A stretch of DNA of 11,767 nucleotides from JAZDEU01 sp043808545 (lineage in GTDB: Bacteria; Patescibacteriota; Patescibacteriia; JAZDEU01), in assembly GCA_043808545.1 (NCBI GenBank), contig JAZDEU010000060.1:1-11767 (forward strand), written 5' to 3'. Below the pieces are notes generated by a model that saw only the letters and a list, made by a program, of their open reading frames with translations, was not told the DNA's origin and ran no database searches. Positions within the stretch are counted from its first letter, which is position 1; each line of letters opens with the position of its first letter. The position numbers were made by a program, and so were the translations under genes. This document shows, piece by piece, positions 1 to 6,409 of the stretch.

Positions 1-1
1 G

Positions 2-1369
2 GCGCAAGTCAATAAAAATTCTATCGCTTATGATAATTGTACTGGTACTGGGGGATTTTTGATTAGCGCGATGAAAAAAATGATCAAAGATGCAAAAGGA
101 GATAAAATAAAAGAACAAGAAATAAAGTCAAAACAGCTTATTGGCACAGAATATCAATCGCATATTTTTGCTTTGGCGGTTTCAAATATGTATATTCACC
201 AAGACGGAAAAACAAACATTATAAATGGAAGTTGTTTTGATGAAGAAGTGATTGAAGAAGTAAAAGCTAAAAAGCCAACAGTCGGTTTTTTGAATCCGCC
301 TTATAAATCTGATAAAAATGAGTTGGATTTTGTTTTAAATAATTTAGAATGTTTAGTTGACGGGGGAACATGTATTGCTATAGTGCCAATGGAAAGAGCT
401 CTTTCTAAAAAGGGCTTGACTTATGAACTTAAAAAAAAGTTATTAGAAAAACACACACTTAATGCAGTTTTATCAATGCCTAATGAATTATTCAATGATT
501 CAAAAGCTAATGCGGTTACATCTGTATTAATTTTTACTGCACATAGAAGACATGATAATAATGTGGAAACTTATTTTGGTTATTATAAAGACGATGGTTT
601 TATAATTAAAAGGAAAGGAAGAATAAATGTTTTAGGCGATTGGAAAACAAGATTAGAAAAATGGGTAAATTACTACAAAAGAGGTAAAGAAGAAGCAGGA
701 TTTAGTGTGAAAAAATGTATTGATGCGAATTCAGAATGGTGTGCGGAGGCTTATTTAGAAACAAATTATAAAATATTATCTGTAGATAATTTTAAAAAAA
801 AGATTAAGGGATATTTATCATATTTACTTACTAAACCATTAAATCAAGATGATATAAACATTGATCCAGCATCTAAATCGAAAAATTCTATGGTTTTGGA
901 GTTACAAACAGATAAATGGGGATACTTTAATTATAAGGATATTTTTGTAATTAAAAAAGGGAAAAGATTGACCAAAGAAGATCAAGAAGATGGCGAAATC
1001 CCTTATGTGAGTTCTTCGTCATTAAATAATGGAGTAGATAATTACATAGATAATGGATTTACAGATGAAAATTGTTTAAGTTTTGCTTGTTATGGCTCTA
1101 TAGGAGAAATTTTTTATCAAAAGGAAAAATCTTGGATTTCTGATAATTGTAATGCCATTTATTTAAAAAATAAAAAATTTACTGCAGATATTGCATTGTT
1201 TATAGCTACAATTATGGAATTAGAAAAAATAAAATTTTCTTATGGAATGACTGCAAAAAAAGAAAGATTATCAACATTTAAAATTAAGCTTCCTGCAAAA
1301 AATAATCAACCAGACTGGGAATTTATGGAGAATTTTATTAAATCTTTACCTTATTCTTCAAGTTTATAA
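2..1369 (+). CDS. N6-adenine DNA methyltransferase fused to a specificity-like domain (5' partial)
   Basis: The frame is open from the left edge, so the N-terminus is missing; a TTG at 59 is not a credible start because methylase motif I lies upstream of it. Numbering from base 2, DNCTGTGGF (residues 11-19) matches the SAM-binding motif I of HsdM-type enzymes (DPxCGTGGF), and NPPY (98-101) is the catalytic motif IV of N6-adenine methylases. After a helical linker, residues about 306-449 look like one target-recognition domain of a type I S subunit: WGYFNYKDIF, then IPYVSSSS and a closing LPA segment. The order M then S in one chain resembles type IIG/BcgI-like or M-S fused systems. No restriction subunit is visible; it could lie further left or be fused to the missing N-terminus. 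The gene looks more A/T-rich and poorer in GCG/CGC codons than its neighbours, which fits horizontal transfer. Methylase call strong; subtype uncertain. Confidence 0.88.
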   Translation, partial: AQVNKNSIAYDNCTGTGGFLISAMKKMIKDAKGDKIKEQEIKSKQLIGTEYQSHIFALAVSNMYIHQDGKTNIINGSCFDEEVIEEVKAKKPTVGFLNPPYKSDKNELDFVLNNLECLVDGGTCIAIVPMERALSKKGLTYELKKKLLEKHTLNAVLSMPNELFNDSKANAVTSVLIFTAHRRHDNNVETYFGYYKDDGFIIKRKGRINVLGDWKTRLEKWVNYYKRGKEEAGFSVKKCIDANSEWCAEAYLETNYKILSVDNFKKKIKGYLSYLLTKPLNQDDINIDPASKSKNSMVLELQTDKWGYFNYKDIFVIKKGKRLTKEDQEDGEIPYVSSSSLNNGVDNYIDNGFTDENCLSFACYGSIGEIFYQKEKSWISDNCNAIYLKNKKFTADIALFIATIMELEKIKFSYGMTAKKERLSTFKIKLPAKNNQPDWEFMENFIKSLPYSSSL

Positions 1370-1418
1370 TAATAAAGATGGAAAAAACTTCAAATACTCT
1401 TAAACATCAAAATTTAAA

Positions 1419-2735
1419 ATGCGATTGCTATATTATATGAACACCCCCTCTAAAAAAATCCACCTCTTATCAGTCAATATGGGCTATGGCCATCAGCGGA
1501 CCGCTTTTGCATTAAAAAATTTAGCTAAAAATGGGGAAATAATAAATGCTAACGATTATGATGATATGCCAGCAAAAGACAGGAATGTTTGGGAATCATC
1601 AAGAAAATTTTATGAATTTATTTCAAGATTTAAAAGATTCCCTCTATTGGGAAACGCCGCATTCGCAATATTTGACGAGTTCCAGAAGATACTTGAATTT
1701 TACCCGAAAAGAAATTTATCAAAACCAAGCTTTACATTAAAAAAAACTTATGACATTATAAAAAAAGGCTGGGGAGATGATTTAATTAAAAAATTAAAAA
1801 AGGATTCTATTCCTATAATTTCTACTTTCTTTATTCCCGCTTTTATGGCGGATTTTTTCAATTATCCAAAAAATATCTATTGCGTTGTATGCGATGCGGA
1901 TGTCTCAAGATCTTGGGCGCCCATAAACACGGGCGAAAGCAGGATAAAATATTTTGCTCCTAATAAACGCGTCGTGGAAAGGCTTGAGCTTTATGGAATA
2001 AAAAAAGAAAATATCTTTTTAACTGGATACCCGCTTCCTCTTTCTAACATAGGAAAAAATAAAAAAATTTTAAAAGATGATTTAAAATATAGAATTTTAA
2101 ATCTTGATCCAAAAAAAAAATATATAAAAAAATATAAACCTCTAATAGAAAAATATTTGGGATATCTCCCTGAAAAATCAGATCATCCCCTCACTGTATT
2201 CTTTTCGGTCGGAGGCGCGGGCGCGCAAAAAGAAATAGCTTTTAATATAGTAAAGGGATTAAAAGAAAAAGCCGCGGCTGGAAAAGTAAAAATAATTCTT
2301 TCAGCTGGAATCAGAGAAAATGTAAGGGATTATTTTTTCGCGAATATGGAAAAACATAAATTAGATAATTTATTGCAAAATAAAACCGTGGAAATAATTT
2401 TTGAAAAAAATATTGAAGATTATTTTAATACATTTAATGCCGCTCTTAGAAAAACTGACATTTTATGGACAAAGCCAAGCGAACTTTCTTTTTATACCGC
2501 GCTGGGATTGCCTATAATAATTGCTCCAACCATAGGATCGCAAGAAACATTTAACAGAGATTGGCTTTTAAATTTAGGTTCTGGAATTATGCAAAAAAAT
2601 CCGCTTTACGCGGATCAATGGCTTTTTGATCTTTTAGACGAAGGCAAACTTGCCGAAGCGGCGATGCAAGGCTTTATTAAAGCCATAAGCCGCGGAGCAT
2701 TGAATATAGAAAAAATAATCGCTAAATACGAATAA
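1419..2735 (+). CDS. GT-B glycosyltransferase, MurG/MGDG-synthase-like (GT28 type)
   Basis: This 438-aa protein is probably a cytoplasmic or membrane-associated transferase moving a sugar from an NDP-sugar to a lipid or glycan acceptor. The N-terminal half starts with a beta strand and the glycine motif NMGYGH (residues 20-25), as in MGDG synthases and MurG (GxGGH-like). TGYPLP (202-207) resembles the TGxP motif at the domain junction. The C-terminal Rossmann half begins with FFSVGGAGAQKE (261-272) and carries the donor-site pattern TKPSELSFYTALGLP followed by SQETFNRDW (351-382), equivalent to the PGG..EA...P....GQE..NA signature of GT28. It has no signal peptide or membrane helix. ATG at 1419 is used; ATG at 1437 (residue 7) is equally possible, and neither has a Shine-Dalgarno. 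It heads a same-strand block of envelope genes, so a role in glycolipid or surface-polymer synthesis is inferred. The exact substrate cannot be read from the sequence. Confidence 0.72.
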   Translation: MRLLYYMNTPSKKIHLLSVNMGYGHQRTAFALKNLAKNGEIINANDYDDMPAKDRNVWESSRKFYEFISRFKRFPLLGNAAFAIFDEFQKILEFYPKRNLSKPSFTLKKTYDIIKKGWGDDLIKKLKKDSIPIISTFFIPAFMADFFNYPKNIYCVVCDADVSRSWAPINTGESRIKYFAPNKRVVERLELYGIKKENIFLTGYPLPLSNIGKNKKILKDDLKYRILNLDPKKKYIKKYKPLIEKYLGYLPEKSDHPLTVFFSVGGAGAQKEIAFNIVKGLKEKAAAGKVKIILSAGIRENVRDYFFANMEKHKLDNLLQNKTVEIIFEKNIEDYFNTFNAALRKTDILWTKPSELSFYTALGLPIIIAPTIGSQETFNRDWLLNLGSGIMQKNPLYADQWLFDLLDEGKLAEAAMQGFIKAISRGALNIEKIIAKYE

Positions 2736-2834
2736 AAAAACCCTAAAAATATAAATCAATACAAATTTAGTAAATTTTGAGATTTGAGTTGTAGTTTTGA
2801 TTTTTGCGTTTTGAGATTTGATTTTTAAAAATAT
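2736..2834. repeat. Low-complexity intergenic spacer
   Basis: This 99-bp spacer contains two copies of TTTTGAGATTTGA (in 2776-2822) separated by a similar T/G-rich stretch. No terminator-like stem or clear promoter is visible, so the glycosyltransferase and transporter genes could be co-transcribed. Degenerate runs of this type fill most spacers in this window. Confidence 0.5.
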
Positions 2835-3746
2835 ATGTCATGGCTAATCGTCGCAATCTTATCATACTTCTTATTTTCTTTTGTTGCTCTAACAGACAAA
2901 TTTCTTTTATCTGGACCGCCTAATTCTAAAATATATACTTTTTACGCGGGGACATTGGGTAGCCTTATAATTATTCTAATTCCTTTTGTCGGATTGTCCT
3001 TTCTTGATTTGCCAAAAACTATTTTTACGCTTGCGACTGGAGTATTTTTTGTTTTTTCATTATTTTTCATATATGAAGGATTAAAAAAATACGAGGCATC
3101 TCGAATTGTCCCTGCAATAGGAGGAATAACTCCGATATTTGCTTTTTTTATAACTCTTATAATGTCTCAAGGAAAAGAAACCCTGCCGATAAAAGGATTA
3201 GCGGCGCTTTTATTGCTCACATTAGGAAGCATTGCCATTTCTCTTGATTTTTCAAAAAAAATTTCTTACGCAAGCCTTAAAATATCCGCTATCGCTTCTT
3301 TATTTTTAGCGCTTTATTTTGTATTTGCAAAATATGTTTACTTAATGTTTCCGTTCTGGCATGGATTAATTTGGATAAAAATAGGTTCTCTTATCGCCGC
3401 TCTATTTTTTCTATTTTCACGAGAAGTTAGACAAGAAATATTTAAAAAGAGAGAAAAGAAATCTTCGTTTACAAAAAAAACTGGCGCATTATTTATAATA
3501 AATCAAGGATTTGGAGCCACTGCCGCAATTTTGCAAAATTGGGCAATCGCTCTTGCTGGAGTATCTTTTGTTTCAGTTGTTATTGCCTTGCAAGGAGTTC
3601 AATATTTATTCCTATTTTTTCTTGCGCTTCTTCTATCATGGAAATTTCCTGAAATTTTAAAAGAAGAAACATCAAAAAAAATAATCATGCAAAAAATAAT
3701 ATCTATTTTATTGATATGCGTCGGACTTGCTATGCTGGCGATATAA
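2835..3746 (+). CDS. EamA-family (drug/metabolite transporter superfamily) membrane protein
   Basis: The protein has 303 aa, the usual length for two-EamA-domain transporters, and about ten hydrophobic helices (roughly residues 3-21, 34-54, 60-80, 93-111, 119-136, 148-168, 174-195, 214-236, 241-267 and 284-303). The two halves (1-137 and 150-303) look like the duplicated five-helix EamA unit. A charged cytoplasmic-type loop (197-215, rich in K, R and E) separates helices 7 and 8. The short EGLKKYEASRIVPAIGGITPIF stretch (81-102) is typical of the end of helix 3 and the start of helix 4 in this superfamily (known family pattern). The substrate is unknown; members move amino acids, sugars, nucleotide precursors or lipid-linked sugars. 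Its place between a glycosyltransferase and envelope glycan genes makes a glycan precursor possible, but this is inference. ATG at 2835 has no Shine-Dalgarno. Confidence 0.85.
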   Translation: MSWLIVAILSYFLFSFVALTDKFLLSGPPNSKIYTFYAGTLGSLIIILIPFVGLSFLDLPKTIFTLATGVFFVFSLFFIYEGLKKYEASRIVPAIGGITPIFAFFITLIMSQGKETLPIKGLAALLLLTLGSIAISLDFSKKISYASLKISAIASLFLALYFVFAKYVYLMFPFWHGLIWIKIGSLIAALFFLFSREVRQEIFKKREKKSSFTKKTGALFIINQGFGATAAILQNWAIALAGVSFVSVVIALQGVQYLFLFFLALLLSWKFPEILKEETSKKIIMQKIISILLICVGLAMLAI

Positions 3747-3824
3747 TAAATTTTTAATTTTTAATTTTTAAATAATTTCTAATGCTTCAATTTTTAAAAA
3801 TAAAAAAATGTAATAGTTTATTTT
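3747..3824. repeat. AATTTTT heptamer spacer
   Basis: The spacer begins with tandem AATTTTT units (about 3748-3772) followed by degenerate copies such as AATTTCT and AATTTTTAAAAAT. The same 7-bp periodicity appears inside the O-antigen-ligase reading frame at 5143-5170. No terminator is visible. Confidence 0.5.
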
Positions 3825-4829
3825 ATGCGATGCAAAACTAAAAAAATTCTAAAATACGCAATAATAATTTTTTTAATATTTTCCACAATAATATTCGTTT
3901 ATTTTTTTGTCGGTTTTGGTAAAGAAAATAAAAATATTGAATGGGGGGTTAACTTCTCGCAAAAACATTCTAGCAATTTAGGGCTTGATTGGCGAGAAAA
4001 TTATTTAGCTATTCTCGATGATTTAGGAGTAAAAAAAATAAAACTATCCACTTATTGGGACATAATAGAAACTAGCCAAGATTCTTATAATTTTAATGAC
4101 TTAGACTGGCAAATAGACGAGGCCGACAAACGAGGCGCGAAAATTCTTTTAGTTATCGGCATGAAAACTCCTCGCTGGCCGGAATGCCATATTCCAGATT
4201 GGGCAAAGGGACTAACAAAAGAACAGCAGCAGGATGAAATTTTAAAAATGTTAGAAAAAATTGTTTTGAGATATAAAAAAAACGACGCTATCTGGGTATG
4301 GCAAGTTGAGAATGAAATATTTTTTCCATTCGGACAATGCCCGTGGAGAGATAAAAATTTCTTAAAAAAAGAAGTGGCTTTTGTAAAATCACTGGACGAG
4401 CGTCCTGTTATGGTTACAGACACGGGAGAATATTCTTTATGGTGGCAGGCGGCGCGAATAGGAGATATTGTTGGAACGACTTTATATAGAAAAGTATGGT
4501 TTAAAGAATTAGGAACCTATGTTCCATATCCTATTCCTCCAATATTTTACTCGCGCAGAAGGAGTTTAATAAAAAAATTATTTAAGAAAGACGCTCTTTG
4601 CGTTGAGTTGCAAGCAGAACCATGGGGTCCGGCGCTTCTTTACGATCTTCCGCTAGAAACGCAAGAGAAAAGCATGAATCTTGAAACATTTAAAACTAAT
4701 GTCTCTTACGCGAAAAGAACAGGAATGGAAAGTTTTTATTTTTGGGGCGCGGAATGGTGGTATTGGATGAAAGAAAAGAATAACAATTCTGAAATATGGG
4801 ATGAAGCGAAAAAGTTATTAAAAAAATAA
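3825..4829 (+). CDS. Membrane-anchored glycoside-hydrolase-like protein (TIM barrel, clan GH-A-like)
   Basis: This 334-aa protein has a basic start (RCKTKK) and one hydrophobic helix (residues 10-30), so the rest is probably displayed outside the membrane. From residue 39 the chain reads like a (beta/alpha)8 barrel: WGVNFS at strand 1, VKKIKLSTYWDIIE (69-82) at strand 2, and AKILLVIGMKTPRWP (105-119) at strand 3. WVWQVENE (157-164) has the conserved Asn-Glu of clan GH-A, with Glu164 the likely acid/base. CVELQAEPWG (259-268) would hold the nucleophile, Glu261 or Glu265, at strand 7. FYFWGAEWWYW (304-314) fits strand 8. The arrangement resembles GH5/GH42/GH39-type enzymes, but the family cannot be fixed by eye. 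Its neighbours handle surface glycans, so trimming or cleaving a surface polysaccharide is inferred. A catalytically altered or purely binding role remains possible. Confidence 0.7.
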   Translation: MRCKTKKILKYAIIIFLIFSTIIFVYFFVGFGKENKNIEWGVNFSQKHSSNLGLDWRENYLAILDDLGVKKIKLSTYWDIIETSQDSYNFNDLDWQIDEADKRGAKILLVIGMKTPRWPECHIPDWAKGLTKEQQQDEILKMLEKIVLRYKKNDAIWVWQVENEIFFPFGQCPWRDKNFLKKEVAFVKSLDERPVMVTDTGEYSLWWQAARIGDIVGTTLYRKVWFKELGTYVPYPIPPIFYSRRRSLIKKLFKKDALCVELQAEPWGPALLYDLPLETQEKSMNLETFKTNVSYAKRTGMESFYFWGAEWWYWMKEKNNNSEIWDEAKKLLKK

Positions 4830-4873
4830 AAAAAGGGGATTATTATCTTATCTACCCCTATTTGTCAAATTTA

Positions 4874-4882
4874 TGCTAAAAT
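4874..4882 (+). promoter_or_regulatory. Candidate extended -10 promoter for the O-antigen-ligase-like gene
   Basis: TGCTAAAAT is an extended -10 (TGn followed by TAAAAT, five of six matches to TATAAT). It would start transcription near 4889, leaving a leader of about 12 nt before the ATG at 4901. A good -35 is not seen at the usual distance, as is common for extended -10 promoters. The placement in a 71-bp spacer suggests this gene can be transcribed separately from the hydrolase gene. Confidence 0.45.
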
Positions 4883-4900
4883 TATAAAAACAGAAATAAA

Positions 4901-6409
4901 ATGACTTTTTTATTACTTTTAATTATATACTTGATAATTTTTACCTTTCTATCTTGGAAAAACCAACGATGGGCGATTTTTTTAATTCTCGCCGCTCTCC
5001 CCTCTTATGCTGTCAGATTTAATATTGGAAATATTCCGATGACGCTTTTGGAAGAAATGATACTGATATTATTTTTTATTTGGGTTGCGAGAAAAACAAA
5101 ATTATCACTAACAAACAAGCGCTCTGTAAATGATTGGTCATTAATTTCTAATTTCCAATTTCTAATTTCTAATAAAATTTCTCAATCCTTCGGTTCCACT
5201 CAGGACAAGCTTCTTAATTACTTAATTTCTAACTTAAAATTTACTCTCCCAATTACCATATTTTTATTATCCGCAACGATTAGCATTTTTATTTCCCCGA
5301 ATAAATTAGCGGCGCTTGGAATTTGGAAAGCATACTTTATTGAGCCTGTTTTATTTTTAATTGTATTTATTGATGTCTTAAAAGAAAATAAAAATTTTTA
5401 TAATTTCATAGCATCCGCGCTAAGCATCCCAGCATTATATATTTCAATATTTGCTATATACCAAAAATTCACAGGTTTTTTAGTGCCTCTTGAATATTGG
5501 CAAAACTCTTATCATAGAGTGACAAGTTTTTTCAGCTATCCAAACGCAATCGGCCTATTGCTTGCGCCAATCGTAGTAATTTTATTCGGCGCGCTTATTT
5601 CACCTTTTCCTTTCTCCACTGCGAGGGAAACACGACCTGCGACATCTCTGCGATTGCGAATTTACTTTTTCACTGTTGCAATCCTTTCTATCGCCGCAAT
5701 AATTTTTGCAAAATCAGAAGGCGCAATAATAGCTTTAATCGCAGGCGCTTTTATTTTTATATTCCTTCTGCCTGCCCGTAGAGATGAGGAATGCCTCGTC
5801 TCTACAACACCCCGAAAAATAAAAAATCTTTCCTTAATCATAACTATTATTGTAATTTCACTTTCCGCGGGTGTTTATTTTAAATACGGTAAGGAATGGA
5901 ACTTATTATTTTCTAAAACCAATTTATTTAAATTAGACAATGCGTGTGATAATTCCGCATGCGAAATCTACCAAAAACTCACTTTCCAAGATGTATCAGG
6001 AACGCTCCGCCGTCAGATGTGGCAAGAAACTTTTGCAATGTTAAAAAACAGACCTGTCTTCGGCGCGGGATTAGCTGGTTATCAGGAAACAATGAAACCG
6101 TATCATACGAAAAATTATGTTGAGATATACTTATATCCGCATAATATTATTTTAAATTTCTGGTCGGAAACTGGACTGCTGGGCTTAATCGCCTTTATCT
6201 GGATTATTATTTTATTCTTCTGTTCCCCCTCCTTTGCCCGCCTGCGCAGGCAGGAGGAGGATAGGGGGAGTTTTTCAATATACTCCACAATTCTTATAGC
6301 AACAATGTCCGTCATTCTAATCCAAGGCCTCGTAGACGCCCCTTATTTTAAAAACGATCTCGCAATTTTATTTTGGGTTATATGGGGGATGATGATATTG
6401 TTACTTTAA
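4901..6409 (+). CDS. O-antigen ligase / Wzy-polymerase-like membrane protein with repeat-derived insertions
   Basis: This 502-aa polytopic protein has about ten or more hydrophobic helices. It has a large extracytoplasmic-type loop (about 325-420) that includes RQMWQETFAMLKNRPVFGAG (371-390) and the conserved YPHN...WSETGLLG (412-428), the Wzy_C/RfaL signature (known family pattern). Such proteins join or polymerise undecaprenyl-linked glycans at the outer face of the membrane. Four loop segments look foreign and match DNA repeat elements: residues about 80-113 (serine/asparagine-rich, with SFGSTQDKL), 235-253 (STARETRPATSLRLR), 290-306 (PARRDEECLVSTTPR) and 441-458 (SPSFARLRRQEEDRG). All sit between hydrophobic helices and none breaks the frame, so the protein is probably still made. 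The ATG at 4901 lacks a Shine-Dalgarno. The gene ends within the convergent translin gene (9-bp overlap). Ligase versus polymerase cannot be decided from sequence alone. Confidence 0.8.
   Translation: MTFLLLLIIYLIIFTFLSWKNQRWAIFLILAALPSYAVRFNIGNIPMTLLEEMILILFFIWVARKTKLSLTNKRSVNDWSLISNFQFLISNKISQSFGSTQDKLLNYLISNLKFTLPITIFLLSATISIFISPNKLAALGIWKAYFIEPVLFLIVFIDVLKENKNFYNFIASALSIPALYISIFAIYQKFTGFLVPLEYWQNSYHRVTSFFSYPNAIGLLLAPIVVILFGALISPFPFSTARETRPATSLRLRIYFFTVAILSIAAIIFAKSEGAIIALIAGAFIFIFLLPARRDEECLVSTTPRKIKNLSLIITIIVISLSAGVYFKYGKEWNLLFSKTNLFKLDNACDNSACEIYQKLTFQDVSGTLRRQMWQETFAMLKNRPVFGAGLAGYQETMKPYHTKNYVEIYLYPHNIILNFWSETGLLGLIAFIWIIILFFCSPSFARLRRQEEDRGSFSIYSTILIATMSVILIQGLVDAPYFKNDLAILFWVIWGMMILLL
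5143..5170 (+). repeat. AATTTCY heptamer x4 inside the O-antigen-ligase-like gene
   Basis: Four tandem 7-bp units (AATTTCT, AATTTCC, AATTTCT, AATTTCT) lie inside the coding region, with degenerate copies continuing to about 5181 and again at 5213-5240. Seven is not a multiple of three, so gain or loss of one unit would shift the reading frame. The composition matches the spacers between genes rather than the surrounding membrane-protein code. Confidence 0.75.
5182..5210 (+). repeat. Imperfect palindromic repeat element (CCTTCGG...CAGGACAAG) within the gene
   Basis: This GC-richer block includes CCTTCGGTTCCACTCAGGAC and is flanked on both sides by AATTTCT/CTTAATT low-complexity DNA. It resembles the dispersed motif family of the form CTTCGACTCCGCTCAGGACAAG that I recall from many metagenome-derived bacterial genomes; this is recollection, not a search result. 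Its translation is SFGSTQDKL. The flanks suggest that an intergenic-type repeat block has been absorbed into the frame. Confidence 0.5.
5619..5653 (+). repeat. Three CTGCGA direct repeats within the gene
   Basis: CTGCGA occurs at 5619-5624, 5637-5642 and 5648-5653 in a short GC-richer patch that encodes an arginine/threonine-rich hydrophilic loop between two hydrophobic helices. The composition departs from the flanking A/T-rich membrane code, suggesting an inserted repeat fragment. It is the weakest of the four cases because no perfect palindrome is visible. Confidence 0.35.
5778..5805 (+). repeat. Palindromic repeat, 12-bp arms with 4-nt loop, within the gene
   Basis: GTAGAGATGAGG (5778-5789) pairs with CCTCGTCTCTAC (5794-5805) around the loop AATG; eleven pairs are Watson-Crick and one is G:T. 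The GTAGAGACG...CGTCTCTAC form is like small dispersed palindromes (REP-like) of other bacteria; that comparison is from memory. In the protein it encodes a charged cytoplasmic-type loop (RRDEECLVST) between helices. Confidence 0.8.
6225..6268 (+). repeat. GC-rich nested palindrome within the gene
   Basis: A perfect 12-bp palindrome GCCTGCGCAGGC (6240-6251) sits inside an outer CCCCCT/AGGGGG pair (6225-6230 and 6263-6268). The whole 44-bp block is strikingly GC-rich within an A/T-rich gene. It encodes SPSFARLRRQEEDRG, a basic then acidic loop between two hydrophobic helices. It ends about 140 bp before the stop codon and is not followed by a T-run, so it is read as an inserted repeat rather than a terminator. 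Confidence 0.78.

Noticed and set aside
1426..1434. Extended -10 promoter TGCTATATT at the glycosyltransferase start
   Set aside because: It would start transcription at or after both candidate start codons, and the glycine motif leaves no room for a later start.
1378..1440. 20-codon reading frame starting MEKTSNTLK
   Set aside because: It is too short, has no Shine-Dalgarno, overlaps the glycosyltransferase start in another frame and matches nothing recognisable.
4085..4423. 112-codon reading frame on the - strand
   Set aside because: It lies wholly antisense to the hydrolase-like gene, whose barrel motifs are clear; its composition looks like a shadow.
4834..4859. Rho-independent terminator after the hydrolase-like gene
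   Set aside because: AGGGG/CCCCT gives only a 5-bp stem with a 16-nt loop, and the downstream sequence is not a T-run.
4901..6409. Pseudogene call for the O-antigen-ligase-like gene
   Set aside because: Despite the inserted repeats, the frame is open to the end and the Wzy_C-type signature lies downstream of three of the four patches.
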